A stretch of 64,000 bases of DNA from CAZGAQ01 sp964523405 (GCA_964523405.1 CAZGAQ010000016.1:1-64000), one strand, 5' to 3'; positions 1-8,471 are shown, counted from the stretch's first letter. Notes: generated by a model from the sequence alone, not told the origin. Program-made: numbers and translations.

Positions 1-2261
1 TGATACGAGAGGGTGCCGCCGCTGGCGGTGACGTTGAAGGTCACAGACTGGCCGGAACAGCGTGTGGCGCTCTGCGGGTGCGCGCTGATCGACGGGCCGG
101 TGCAACTGGTGAGGCCCCAGATCTGGACGTCATCGATGTTCCAGCCGCAGTAGGTCCAACTGCCGTCTGTCGAGCCCATCACCCAGCGGATGTAGACGGT
201 GGGCTGGTTGTCGGCGTACGCGGAAATGTCGAAATCCTGCAACGACCAGGCGGTGTCATTGAGGGTCGTGGTGGAGTTCTGCCAGAGGGTGGTCCAGGTC
301 GTGCCGTTGCTGCTGACGCGGACGTAGGCGTGATCGTAGGTGGACGATTCGACACCCAGCCAGCGGTAGAACTTCAGGCGCGTCTGCGTGAGGCCGGAGC
401 AGTTGATCGCGGTGGTAGTCAGATTCTGCTCGGTCATGGAGTTGGCATAGCCGCCAGCGGTGCCCGTGCCGAGGTTGTAGCCGTAGACCTTCGTGCCGGT
501 GTAGCCGGAGGTGGGATCTCCGGTGCCGTGGTCGCCCGCGCCACCCTGGGGCGTACCCCAGACCCAGCTTCCGGTCGTGGTCCACCCGGGATTGGTGTCG
601 AGGTTCCACGTGTAGATCACGCCCGGCACGCCGACGACGAGCTTGGCCGTGCGCGTGGTATTGCCAACGCCGTCGGTGACGTTGGTGAAGGTGATCGTGT
701 CGGTGTAGGTGCCGTTGGACAGGCTATTGGCGGCCGCGGTGAGCGCCACCGTGACGGTGACCTGTGCTCCGGCGGCCAGCGTGCCGCCGGCGTTGGTGAG
801 CGAATTCCACGTCTGGGTGTGACCGACCTGGTAGCTGACCGCGTAATTGCCGACGTTCTTGACAACGTAGTCGATGCTGGTGGGCGAGAACGGGCCGCCG
901 GTGTTGCCGGCGGAGTCGAGGCCGGTGGAGGGCGTGACCTGCAGGCCGGCCTGAACGTTGTAGTAGAGGTAGTCGAGCGTCGTGGCGCCGGTTCCGCTGG
1001 GGTCGAGCCAGTTGCTCAGCCGCGAGGTATTGGCGCCACCGCCGGTCCAGGAGCGGTAGACGCGGCCGTACCAGTCGCGCATGTCGCTGTTGCCGCAGGC
1101 GGAATAGCCGCCGTGGAGCTGGCCGACGATGCGGTGGGCGGGGTTGAAGAGCGGCGAGCCGGACGAGCCCGGCTCCGTGACGCCGAGGTCCCAATCGGTC
1201 TTGAGGTGCGTGCCGTCTCCGGGCGAGGTGTTGCTCAGATAGGTCGTGACCGGGCAGGTGCCGTTGTCAAACGAGATACTCTTCTCGTCGCAATTAGGAT
1301 GGTGAATGCCGACGGCGCTGGCCGGGGCGGTATCGGTGCGGTCCCAGCCGGCGAAGACGACGTCGAAGGCCGCCGAGGGGGCGGAATTGAATTCAATCAG
1401 GGTGAAGTCGGAGGTTGAGTAGCTAGCCCGCCACGTGGCGCCGCTCTGGTACTGGCTCAGCGAGCCGCCGCCGTGCTGGCCGCAGGTGGGGCTCTGGAAG
1501 TTCCAATAGACAACCACCGAGCCCGCGTTGCTCGAGTTGACCGAGCAATGGTTCGCGGTCAGGAAGAAGGGGCGTTTGTCCTGGGCGGTGTTATTGATCA
1601 AGGCGCCGGTGCAGGTCCAGGTGCCGTTGACGGTATACACGCCGACCGACTTGATCTGGGCTTCCCAGCCGGCCGACTGGGGGCAGACGACGTCGATGTT
1701 ACAGGTGCCGGCCTTCTCGTGGAGCTGACCGAAGCCGCGATAGCCGACGTTGATGGAGCCGAGCTCGAGGACGAGCTGGTTCAACTGCTTCTGCGGAATG
1801 CGGAGTTCCAGGACCATTTCCGGCCCCGGGACGATCGGGGTCCACAGCTCGCCGTCGTCGCGGTTATCGGCCGCCGTGAACGGGCCCACGACCGTCTGGC
1901 CGTCCGCGGAGTAGATCGTAAGCTGGCCTTCTGACGGCATGTAGAAGCTGGTGAAGCCGAGGTTGAGGGAGAGGGCCTCGGGCGAGTTTATCCGCAGGCG
2001 CCACAAGAGGTTCTCGTTGTCCAATGCCTCCCATTTTCCATCGCTGTCTGGGGTGAGGGCCGTGGGGTTGGGCACGGCGAAGCGGGGCGGCTCGCCGGCG
2101 GCATCCCGCGCGGCGTCTTCGACCTGCAGGGCAGCCAGATCGGGCGTCGCGACGAACTTGATGGGTACCGCCGCCAAGTCCGGGCTGGGAGTGGGCGGCT
2201 CCGCCCAGGCACCAGCCGCGAGAGCGATCACCAGCAGACCGATTGTCCATTTACCTGTCAT
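1..2261 (-). CDS. Secreted trypsin-fold serine protease, lysyl-endopeptidase-like, multidomain (partial)
   Basis: Partial: the frame stays open to the left edge, so the C-terminus is missing. The ATG at 2261 follows a GGAGG about 10 nt upstream. Residues 1-20 form a signal peptide ending near AWA. The protease domain has a full catalytic triad: His238 in TANHC, Asp285 in SDFTLIEF and Ser367 in GSSGSPL. This pattern resembles the Achromobacter lysyl endopeptidase type of family S1; Lys specificity is not shown. Beyond it come a BACON/Ig-like beta-sandwich stretch (about 428-545), a jelly-roll-like region (about 547-714) and the start of an Ig-like domain (HPQSATRCSGQSVTF). The layout fits a secreted protease with binding or anchoring modules. 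Protease identity is firm; the names of the trailing domains are inferred from pattern. Confidence 0.88.
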   Translation of the reverse strand, partial: MTGKWTIGLLVIALAAGAWAEPPTPSPDLAAVPIKFVATPDLAALQVEDAARDAAGEPPRFAVPNPTALTPDSDGKWEALDNENLLWRLRINSPEALSLNLGFTSFYMPSEGQLTIYSADGQTVVGPFTAADNRDDGELWTPIVPGPEMVLELRIPQKQLNQLVLELGSINVGYRGFGQLHEKAGTCNIDVVCPQSAGWEAQIKSVGVYTVNGTWTCTGALINNTAQDKRPFFLTANHCSVNSSNAGSVVVYWNFQSPTCGQHGGGSLSQYQSGATWRASYSTSDFTLIEFNSAPSAAFDVVFAGWDRTDTAPASAVGIHHPNCDEKSISFDNGTCPVTTYLSNTSPGDGTHLKTDWDLGVTEPGSSGSPLFNPAHRIVGQLHGGYSACGNSDMRDWYGRVYRSWTGGGANTSRLSNWLDPSGTGATTLDYLYYNVQAGLQVTPSTGLDSAGNTGGPFSPTSIDYVVKNVGNYAVSYQVGHTQTWNSLTNAGGTLAAGAQVTVTVALTAAANSLSNGTYTDTITFTNVTDGVGNTTRTAKLVVGVPGVIYTWNLDTNPGWTTTGSWVWGTPQGGAGDHGTGDPTSGYTGTKVYGYNLGTGTAGGYANSMTEQNLTTTAINCSGLTQTRLKFYRWLGVESSTYDHAYVRVSSNGTTWTTLWQNSTTTLNDTAWSLQDFDISAYADNQPTVYIRWVMGSTDGSWTYCGWNIDDVQIWGLTSCTGPSISAHPQSATRCSGQSVTFNVTASGGTLSY

Positions 2262-2887
2262 GAGTCTTTTTCCTCCGGCGGCGACGCAGCCTGGCGTCCC
2301 GCGCCTGCCTAGCTCCCAGCGCGCACAACCGCCGCGCGAAAACGTCCCCCAGGACGTCTGCGCCCGGCACCATTCCTGTTCCCAATCGTGATTTCAGCAG
2401 ACCGTCTCAGCGCAGTGCACCGCTTCCCGAGCCGGTCGCGGTGACTTTCCACTCCAACATTCCGGGGCGCGCGGGGTGTGGTTTGACCAGACAGGAGGCC
2501 TATGCGGCCGCAGACGCCACCCAGCGCATCCAACAGCATTGAGCATAGTCCTCTCCGAAAACCAGTTCAAGGAATTTATCGGGGCGGGCAGGGTGGCGAA
2601 ACGGCCGCGCTGGTGTGCGGACGCAGCGCGCGGGGAGGTCGCGCCGCGGCTCCCCGGGCGGGCGGGACGGGATTACGGGACGCGCGGCGGGCGGGCACGG
2701 TGCGCGGGGCGCCACCGCAGCGCCGGTGTTGCCGAAACCGGGGTGTGCCTCTAGGATGCCCGTGGACACATCGAGCCGCGCCGTGTCGCGCCCCCGCACC
2801 CGGATGGTGTGGTGCCCGGCGGGGTGCGTCCGGCAGGATCACCCGTTGGCAGGTGGGCGGCTCCGGGCAGCGCAAGGAGGTCAGGCG
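2262..2887. other. Intergenic region, no gene recognised
   Basis: This 626-nt GC-rich gap separates the divergent protease gene and the zinc-ribbon gene. I see no convincing coding frame, tRNA or long repeat. A 6-bp inverted repeat (ACGTCC at 2342-2347, GGACGT at 2352-2357) lies about 80 nt upstream of the protease start and could be an operator, but is too short to rely on. Confidence 0.4.
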
Positions 2888-3400
2888 ATGGCGGAAGAGG
2901 GCGAAGAGCTCAAGACCTGCGAGGAGTGCGGTGCCACCATCTACCCGGAGCACATCAAGAAGGGCATGGCGGAGGCGTGGGAGGGACGGCTGCTCTGCGT
3001 GCACTGCCTGAAGGACAAGCGTGCGGCCACGGGAGTGGCCGAAGGGGATGCGCCGGTTGCGCTCGACGAAGGCGGGCCGGGTGGGGAGGTCGCCGTGGCG
3101 TACGACAAGAAGCCCACGGCGATCCGCTCGTTCGGCAGCCGCGCGGGCGGGATCACCGAGGTAGCGGGGGTGAACGAGGCGCATCTGCGGCGGGCGCTGC
3201 TGCGGGACGTGCCCAACGCGACGCGCTGCCGGGTCTTCCACTGCAAGCTGGCCGACGCGGCGATGAACTACATGTGCGAGCAGATCAACGATTGGGCCGA
3301 TGCCAACGAGGATGTGCAGATCAAGTTCGCGACGAGCTGCATCGGCGTTGTTGAAGGCAAGCATGCGGACCCGCACCTGATTGTGACCGTGTTCTACTAA
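2888..3400 (+). CDS. Zinc-ribbon protein of unknown function
   Basis: 170 residues, cytoplasmic by appearance. The ATG at 2888 is preceded by AAGGAGG at good spacing, which decides the start although the frame is open further upstream. Cys11, Cys14, Cys37 and Cys40 form a CxxC-CxxC zinc-ribbon motif near the N-terminus (CEECGATIYPEH ... CVHC). A variable linker (about 45-70) leads to a C-terminal domain (about 75-170) ending in DPHLIVTVFY, which looks like a compact alpha/beta fold. I do not recognise a named family. The next gene on the same strand, the FAH-family hydrolase, starts 63 nt downstream, so co-transcription is possible. Confidence 0.8.
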   Translation: MAEEGEELKTCEECGATIYPEHIKKGMAEAWEGRLLCVHCLKDKRAATGVAEGDAPVALDEGGPGGEVAVAYDKKPTAIRSFGSRAGGITEVAGVNEAHLRRALLRDVPNATRCRVFHCKLADAAMNYMCEQINDWADANEDVQIKFATSCIGVVEGKHADPHLIVTVFY

Positions 3401-3463
3401 GGTCGCTTCGGGCGGGAGCGCGCTGGTTGGAGCATCGAGCCGCGGCCGGTGAAGGGTCTGGAG

Positions 3464-4261
3464 ATGAAGCTCGCGCGATTTGTTGCCAGCGATGGCCGCG
3501 AACTCACCGGACGGCTGGTCCATCCGACGGCGGTCCAGCCGCTGGTGGGGGAGCTGTTCGGGCGGCTGACGTTTGCAGACGAGGTGGTGGCGGTGCAGCG
3601 TTTTCTGCCGCCGGTGGCGCCGCCGAACATCTTTGCGATCGGGCGCAACTATCGCGCGCACGCGCAGGAGACGGGGGCGCCACTCCCGGAGCGTCCGCTG
3701 ATCTTCCAGAAAGCCACAACGGCACTGCTCGGAGACGGCGGGACGATCGTCTTGCCGGCGAGCGCGCCGACGGAAGTGGACTATGAAGCGGAGCTGGCCA
3801 TCGTGATCGGGCGGCGGGCGCGGTGCGTGGCTCCGGAAGGGGCGCTGGACTACGTGCTCGGGTACACCTGCGCGAACGATGTGTCGGCCCGCGACTGTCA
3901 GCGGAATGACAAGCAATGGGCGCGGGCGAAGGGCTTCGACACGTTTTGTCCGCTGGGTCCGTGGCTCGTGACGCCGGACGAGATGGACCCGGACCAGTGC
4001 CGGGTGCGCAGCCGACTGAACGGGCAGAGCATGCAGGACGCAAGCACGTGCGACATGGTGTTCTCGTGCCGTCACCTGATCAGCTACCTGTCGCACCAGT
4101 TCACGCTGCTGCCGGGGACGGTGATCCTGACCGGCACGCCGGAGGGGGTGGGCATGGCCCGTACGCCGCCGGTGTTCCTCCGGTCGGGCGACCGGATCGA
4201 AGTGGAGATCGACGGTATCGGTACGCTTTCGAACGCGGTGGCGGCGGAATCGCCCGGTTAG
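3464..4261 (+). CDS. Fumarylacetoacetate hydrolase (FAH) family protein
   Basis: 265 residues from the ATG at 3464; an in-frame GTG at 3449 is possible but the purine-rich GAAGGG suits the ATG better. FAH-family enzymes are metal-dependent hydrolases, isomerases or decarboxylases acting on C-C bonds of dicarbonyl compounds. The N-terminal cap is followed by the catalytic domain from GRNYRAHAQE, with the acidic metal-binding pattern DYEAELAIVIG, the segment NDVSARDCQ and the GTPEGVG loop near the C-terminus. These are typical of the 2-hydroxyhepta-2,4-diene-1,7-dioate isomerase / acylpyruvase group. The exact substrate cannot be read from sequence, and the neighbours (a zinc-ribbon protein, rho) give no pathway hint. 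Confidence 0.9.
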   Translation: MKLARFVASDGRELTGRLVHPTAVQPLVGELFGRLTFADEVVAVQRFLPPVAPPNIFAIGRNYRAHAQETGAPLPERPLIFQKATTALLGDGGTIVLPASAPTEVDYEAELAIVIGRRARCVAPEGALDYVLGYTCANDVSARDCQRNDKQWARAKGFDTFCPLGPWLVTPDEMDPDQCRVRSRLNGQSMQDASTCDMVFSCRHLISYLSHQFTLLPGTVILTGTPEGVGMARTPPVFLRSGDRIEVEIDGIGTLSNAVAAESPG

Positions 4262-4484
4262 GCGCTGTTGCCGGGGCGCGGCGGCAGGGGTAGACTACGC
4301 CGTGGAAGGTGTGCTGGGGCGCCCGCGCTGGTCAGCGCCGCAGCCTGCTGTGAAAGCGGGGTTAGGCTTACATCGCTGTTCCCGAGCGGCCGATCGGCCG
4401 GGGGCCGCACGAGCCTGTCATGGTTGCAGCGCGTTGACCCCGTGACGCGCCGTATCCGGAAACCCAGATAACAAGAAGTACCCT

Positions 4485-5633
4485 ATGGCTGAAGAGAACG
4501 GAGTTGGCAGCGCGGCACCCGGAGCGAACGTCGCGGAAGGCGTGCTGGAGCTGGATTCGCAGGGGGCCGGGTTCATCCGGTCCCCCAAGCGGCATTTGGC
4601 GGTGAGGCCGGACGATCCGTACGTAACCCTCGACGCGGTGCGCAAGTTTGGCCTGCGAGGCGGCGAGCTGTTGGCGGGGCCGGTGGCGGCGGTGGATGGG
4701 AAGGGCAACCGGCGGTTCAAGCTGGCGCGGATCGAGACGATCAACGGGATGCCGGTGAAGGACTGGCTGCCGCCGACGCCGCTGAACGACACCACGGCGA
4801 TCGATCCGACGGAGCGGTTGCGGTTTGACACGCCGGGCGGGCCGTTGACGATGCGGGTGGTCGACCTGTTCACGCCGATCGGCAAGGGACAGCGCGGGCT
4901 GATCGTGGCCCCGCCGCGCACGGGCAAGACGATCCTGCTGCAGCAGATGGCGCACGGGATCGCGACGAATCATCCGGAAGTGTACATGATCGTGCTGCTG
5001 GTGGATGAGCGGCCCGAAGAAGTGACGGAGATGCGTCGCAACGTGCGTGGCGAGGTGATCGCGTCGAGCAACGATCAGGACGTGGCGTCGCACATTCGTG
5101 TCGCGCGGCTGGTCATCGAGCGGAGCCGGCGGCTGGTGGAGCTGGGGCAGGACATTGTGATTCTGCTCGACTCGATCACGCGGCTGGCCCGGGCGTTCAA
5201 CACCAACGTGGGCAGCAGCGGGCGGACGATGACGGGCGGGCTCGACATCCGGGCGTTGCAGGAGCCCAAGCAGATTTTCGGCTCGGCCCGGAACGTGGAG
5301 AACGGCGGGTCGCTGACGATCATCGCGTCGGCGCTGATTGACACGGGCAGCCGGGCGGACGAGTTCATCTTCCAGGAGTTCAAGGGTACGGGCAACATGG
5401 AGCTGGTGCTCAGTCGGGACCTGGCGAACCTGCGCATCTGGCCGGCGATGGACCTGCAGACGTCGGGGACGCGCAAGGAAGAGAAGCTGCTGGCGCCGGA
5501 CGTGCTGCAGAAGGTGTATATGCTGCGGCGGCAGCTTAACGACCTGCCGCCGGTCAAGGCGATGCAGGCGCTGCTCGACCGGATGGGCAAGACGAAGACG
5601 CAGGAGGAATTCCTGGCCTCGCTGCGGAGTTGA
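4485..5633 (+). CDS. rho: Transcription termination factor Rho
   Basis: 382 residues. Rho is a hexameric RNA-dependent ATPase that ends transcription at rut sites. The RNA-binding OSB fold starts almost at the N-terminus (GAGFIRSP, residues 27-34). Walker A is APPRTGKT (142-149) and Walker B is ILLDSITRLARA (226-237). The R-loop region is near SSGRTMTGGLD and the C-terminal KTKTQEEFL is typical. The protein is shorter than the 419-residue E. coli Rho because the N-terminal helical domain before the OSB fold is largely absent and there is no insertion. A phosphoesterase gene follows after 36 nt. The assignment is secure. Confidence 0.97.
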   Translation: MAEENGVGSAAPGANVAEGVLELDSQGAGFIRSPKRHLAVRPDDPYVTLDAVRKFGLRGGELLAGPVAAVDGKGNRRFKLARIETINGMPVKDWLPPTPLNDTTAIDPTERLRFDTPGGPLTMRVVDLFTPIGKGQRGLIVAPPRTGKTILLQQMAHGIATNHPEVYMIVLLVDERPEEVTEMRRNVRGEVIASSNDQDVASHIRVARLVIERSRRLVELGQDIVILLDSITRLARAFNTNVGSSGRTMTGGLDIRALQEPKQIFGSARNVENGGSLTIIASALIDTGSRADEFIFQEFKGTGNMELVLSRDLANLRIWPAMDLQTSGTRKEEKLLAPDVLQKVYMLRRQLNDLPPVKAMQALLDRMGKTKTQEEFLASLRS

Positions 5634-5669
5634 GGCGGAGGGCGGGGTGACGGCGCGGGAGCCAACGGG

Positions 5670-6230
5670 ATGCGGCTGGGAATCCTCGCGGACACGCACG
5701 GGGACACGCGGCGGACGGCGGCGGCGGTGCGGCTGCTGCGCCAGGTGGGCGCGGAGGCGCTGGTACATTGCGGGGACATCGGCGGGGCGGGGGTGATCGA
5801 CGAACTGGCCGGCTGGACGGCGTGGCTGGTCTACGGCAACACCGACTATCCGGATGGGCGACTGGAGCAGTACGCGGCCAGCCTGGGGGTTCAGCTTGTG
5901 CCGCAGGCGCCGGCGCGGCTGGAACTCGACGGACGCGTCATTCTGGCATTCCACGGTTGCGAGCCGGAGTACGAGCAGCTGCTCGCCGCGACGGCGCGCC
6001 GTGGAGGTGGGCGCCCTTCGTCGGATCATGTTGAGTATGTTCTGCACGGGCACACGCATGTGGCGCGGGACGTGCGCATCGGGGGGCGGCGGTTCGTTAA
6101 CCCCGGCGCGCTGCATCGGGCAGCGGTCCATACGGTGGCGACGCTGGACTTGGCGACGGACGCAGTGGCGTTCTGGCAGGTGGAGCTGGGGGCGCGCGGG
6201 GCGGCGCCGCGGCAGTACGAGCCGCAGTAG
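5670..6230 (+). CDS. YfcE/MJ0936-type metallophosphoesterase
   Basis: 186 residues. Calcineurin-like phosphoesterases of the YfcE group hydrolyse phosphodiesters with a two-metal centre. The metal ligands are visible in order: DTHGD (8-12), CGDIGG (about 34-39), GNTD (about 56-59) and HGHTH (about 124-128). The protein has about the family's usual length. It lies 36 nt after rho on the same strand and probably shares its transcript. The natural substrate of this family is generally unknown. The C-terminal 20 residues are Gly/Ala/Arg-rich and may be disordered. Confidence 0.92.
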   Translation: MRLGILADTHGDTRRTAAAVRLLRQVGAEALVHCGDIGGAGVIDELAGWTAWLVYGNTDYPDGRLEQYAASLGVQLVPQAPARLELDGRVILAFHGCEPEYEQLLAATARRGGGRPSSDHVEYVLHGHTHVARDVRIGGRRFVNPGALHRAAVHTVATLDLATDAVAFWQVELGARGAAPRQYEPQ

Positions 6231-6305
6231 CTGCGGCCTGCCCCCGACGGCGGGGGCTGGGCGGGCTGGATCCGCACGAGCCGGGCGCGGGGGGGGGGCG
6301 GGGAC

Positions 6306-6355
6306 AAAAAAACTGCGCTGCCCACGGCCCGGTCAGGCCGGTGTGCAGCGCAGTT
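6306..6355 (-). terminator. Intrinsic terminator (minus strand)
   Basis: A 10-bp perfect stem (AACTGCGCTG at 6311-6320 with CAGCGCAGTT at 6346-6355) encloses further GGCC pairing and is followed on the minus strand by a run of seven T (6306-6312). This is a textbook Rho-independent terminator for minus-strand transcription. It lies about 200 nt beyond the stop of the lysine-repeat gene. Confidence 0.9.
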
Positions 6356-6356
6356 G

Positions 6357-6550
6357 TCATGCGCCTAAGCCAGGTCTCAGCAGACCCAACTATGCGGCGC
6401 GGACCCGCAAGGCCCGGTGCCGCAGAAACTGCATGAGGGGGGAAGATAGACTCGGCTGTTTCGTCAGAGCCGTGCGACCGGGGGTTCTGTCAGTGACCCG
6501 CGTGCATCGCGGGTCGGGTCGCACGTGTGCCGCCGTGGCGCTTGGCGGGG
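6357..6550 (-). other. Structured untranslated segment downstream of the lysine-repeat gene
   Basis: Between the stop of the lysine-repeat gene and its likely terminator lie 194 nt without a convincing gene. The gene-proximal part can fold into an outer 9-bp stem (CGTGCGACC at 6471-6479 with GGTCGCACG at 6517-6525) enclosing an inner 8-bp hairpin (GACCCGCG at 6495-6502 with CGCGGGTC at 6508-6515). It could be a structured 3' UTR or a processed small RNA. A 14-codon frame at 6390-6434 lacks a ribosome binding site. Confidence 0.45.
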
Positions 6551-6643
6551 CTACATGCTCTTGCAGCAAGCCCTCTTCGCGGTCTTCTTCTTCGCGGTCT
6601 TCTTCTTGGCGACCTTCTTCTTCGCAGCCTTCTTCTTGGCCAT
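6551..6643 (-). CDS. Tiny lysine-repeat (histone H1 tail-like) protein
   Basis: A 30-residue protein too short for ordinary gene calling. The ATG at 6643 is preceded by AAGGAG six nt upstream. After MAK the protein is made of repeating units of Ala/Val/Thr plus KKK (AKKKAAKKKVAKKK ...), then ends in KRACCKSM. Half of the residues are lysine or arginine, as in histone H1 C-terminal tails and bacterial H1-like DNA-binding proteins. Binding to DNA or RNA is therefore likely but inferred. The gene has its own promoter-like sequence (6695-6723) and an intrinsic terminator (6306-6355), which argues for a real transcription unit. The two adjacent cysteines near the C-terminus are unusual for a nucleic-acid condensing tail. 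Confidence 0.75.
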   Translation of the reverse strand: MAKKKAAKKKVAKKKTAKKKTAKRACCKSM

Positions 6644-6694
6644 CTCGGGCTCCTTAAAGGGATGTGAAAGAAACGAACTGCACAACGCAGCAGA

Positions 6695-6723
6695 GCATTA
6701 GCAAATCATCGGCAGCGCGTCAA
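6695..6723 (-). promoter_or_regulatory. Sigma70-type promoter for the lysine-repeat gene
   Basis: Reading the minus strand: -35 TTGACG (6718-6723), 17-nt spacer, -10 TAATGC (6695-6700) with an upstream TG (extended -10). It predicts a start near 6688 and a leader of about 45 nt before the ATG at 6643. The -35 is strong; the -10 is only moderate. Confidence 0.6.
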
Positions 6724-6815
6724 GCGCTTTGGAGCGAGAATGCGCGAAAAGATGAAGTTCCGCGCGCGATGCGTGGGAGTGCGCCGCGCGCGGCAGGCCG
6801 CGTGATCCGCGTCGG

Positions 6816-6831
6816 GCGGCGCTAGCGCCGC
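6816..6831. terminator. 16-nt perfect palindrome after the TPR lipoprotein gene
   Basis: GCGGCGCTAGCGCCGC is a perfect palindrome lying 3 nt beyond the minus-strand stop codon at 6835. It may form a 3'-end hairpin, but no T-run follows, so it could equally be a Rho-blocking or stabilising structure. Confidence 0.4.
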
Positions 6832-6834
6832 GCG

Positions 6835-7968
6835 TCAGGGTCGGGCCGGCTTGGTGAGTTCGAGGTACTTCTGTGTGCGCGGATCATCGGGGCGCGCGCG
6901 GTCGGCCTGCTGGAATGCGGCATGCGCGGCGGCGTACTGGCCGCGCTGGAACTCAAAAAAGCCCAGCAGGAAACACGCGTCCGCTGCGGGCGCCGGTGCC
7001 TGCGCAACGCGCTGCGACAACGCCGCCACGTGTGCGTCGAGCTCGTCGGCCGTCGGGTAATACTGCGGCAGATCGAGATGCGCGGGCAGCAGACGAGGCT
7101 GCAATTCGAGGGCGCGGCGCAAGGCTTTGGCAGCCTCGGCGTCGTGCCCCAAGGCCGTCTGCGCCAGGGCGACGTGCAGGCGCGAGGCCGGATCGCCCTG
7201 ATTGAGGTCGGCGGCGCGAGTGAAGGCGATGAGCGCCTTGCGGTACTCGCCGGCCTGCATCAAGACGACGCCCTCTTCGCGGGCCTGCTCGCTGGCGCTG
7301 AGCAAGTGGTTCTTCCGCCGCGCCCACGCGCGATCGGCTTCACGCTCGGCCCGCGCCTGACGCTGCTCGGCCCGCTGGGCCTGCTGCAGCTCGCGCCAAT
7401 TCTGCGCGACCGAAGGGTTATTGAGGTCGACGTTGTAGATGTAGTAGCGCACCGTGCTGTCGGCGTCGGGCGTGTAGGTACGCACCAGACGATATTCCGG
7501 CTCCAGGCACGGGGAGCCGTCCTGGTTGAAACGCAGAGCGTCGCGCGCCACGGTGGGTGCGGCCTGGCGCAGCGCGTCGGCGGCCAGACTGCGCTCCGTG
7601 CCGCCGCGCGTGGTGGCGGACGCGTCACCGCGGGCAACGGCCGGGTCTCGCTCGCGGCGCAGGTACGGGACCTGGTGCAGCCCGCGCGGCTCGACAATGT
7701 CGCAGCGCGGCGGCGTGTCGGCCGGGCCGTCGTTCCAGACGCGCAGGACCAGCACGCCGGGGCGGACAGCCTGCTCACCCGGCAGGAGCACCGGGAGGGG
7801 GGCAGCGGGGGTGTTGGCCGGTTCCGCCGGCCGATTGGCGGTGCGATAGGGGTCGTTGCTGAACGCCCCGGACGCGCTCTTGGGCGAGTGGGCGGCACAG
7901 CCGGACCAGAAGGCGAGGGGCCCGCACAGGAGGATGGGGAGGATGGCGGTTGCACGTCCCGTACGCAT
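6835..7968 (-). CDS. TPR-containing lipoprotein or exported protein
   Basis: 377 residues. The ATG at 7968 follows GGAGAAG at normal spacing. The N-terminus has a hydrophobic stretch ending in FWSGC, a plausible but imperfect lipobox, so outer-envelope anchoring is likely. Residues about 195-225 are a charged coiled-coil-like stretch rich in Ala, Arg and Glu. From about 225 on there are tetratricopeptide-like repeats: a unit with GEYRKALIAFTRAADLNQGD, then DAEAAKALRRALELQP, and a last one with GQYAAAHAAFQQADRARPDD. TPRs mediate protein-protein contacts; no partner is suggested by the neighbours. The specific function is unknown. Confidence 0.82.
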   Translation of the reverse strand: MRTGRATAILPILLCGPLAFWSGCAAHSPKSASGAFSNDPYRTANRPAEPANTPAAPLPVLLPGEQAVRPGVLVLRVWNDGPADTPPRCDIVEPRGLHQVPYLRRERDPAVARGDASATTRGGTERSLAADALRQAAPTVARDALRFNQDGSPCLEPEYRLVRTYTPDADSTVRYYIYNVDLNNPSVAQNWRELQQAQRAEQRQARAEREADRAWARRKNHLLSASEQAREEGVVLMQAGEYRKALIAFTRAADLNQGDPASRLHVALAQTALGHDAEAAKALRRALELQPRLLPAHLDLPQYYPTADELDAHVAALSQRVAQAPAPAADACFLLGFFEFQRGQYAAAHAAFQQADRARPDDPRTQKYLELTKPARP

Positions 7969-8140
7969 GGCTGCTTCTCCACCAGGAAGATCGGAACACG
8001 CACACCTATATGATACCGCGGGAGGCGGGGCCCAGATGCACGCGCGCGCTTACAATGCGCCGTGGCCGTGTACCACGTGGTCGAGGTAGCGGACACGGGT
8101 GCACCGGAGCGGTCGCGAGAGGGCGTGAGCGCGAGACAGT

Positions 8141-8356
8141 ATGGCGACGTACAAGTGCGCAGTCTGTGGAGCGGACGTAGCTTACGAAGGGGCCTTGCCG
8201 CGCCTGTACCCGTTCTGTAGCCCGCGCTGCAAGATGGCGGACCTGGGGCGGTGGCTGCGGGAGCAGTACACGATTGACCGGGACCTCACGCCGGAGGAAC
8301 TCGACGACGCACCGCCGGAGCGGCCGCGCCCGCGGCGCGAGGATGCGGGGGAGTAG
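8141..8356 (+). CDS. yacG: DNA gyrase inhibitor / zinc-binding protein YacG
   Basis: 71 residues. YacG proteins are small zinc proteins; the E. coli member binds GyrB and inhibits gyrase. Cys6, Cys9, Cys26 and Cys30 form the conserved site (CAVCG ... PFCSPRCK), followed by the family signature KMADLGRWL. The acidic, proline-rich tail (about 50-71) is typical and probably disordered. It is transcribed alone, divergent from the TPR lipoprotein gene and convergent with purH. The length matches the family. Confidence 0.93.
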   Translation: MATYKCAVCGADVAYEGALPRLYPFCSPRCKMADLGRWLREQYTIDRDLTPEELDDAPPERPRPRREDAGE

Positions 8357-8416
8357 GGGCGGGTGACGCACCGAAGGGCCGCACGTTGGAGGCCGCTTGC
8401 TGAAACGGATGTCCTT

Positions 8417-8471
8417 CGTCAGGCACGGAGGCCTGACGCTACGCCGCACCGCCGTCCCTGAGTCCGCGCTA
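8417..8471 (-). repeat. REP-like palindromic element A (3' end of purH)
   Basis: On the minus strand the element starts with TAGCGCGG, whose TAG is the stop codon of purH (8469-8471). It continues to a GTAG foot (8439-8442) and an 8-bp hairpin: GCCTGACG (8431-8438) pairing with CGTCAGGC (8417-8424) around a 6-nt loop. The same arrangement recurs at 13800, 46485-46653 and 50766-50892. A GTAG tetranucleotide next to a hairpin is the hallmark of REP sequences mobilised by RAYT transposases. Confidence 0.7.

Noticed and set aside
78..1418. Long open plus-strand frame
   Set aside because: Antisense to the protease, whose minus-strand translation has an intact triad and recognisable domains; the plus frame is a GC-driven shadow with Val/Ala/Gly/Arg-only composition.
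4368..6131. 587-codon minus-strand frame
   Set aside because: Opposite to rho and the phosphoesterase; Arg/Pro/His-rich and without any domain.
6390..6434. 14-codon minus-strand frame (MQFLRHRALRVRAA)
   Set aside because: No ribosome binding site and no other support.
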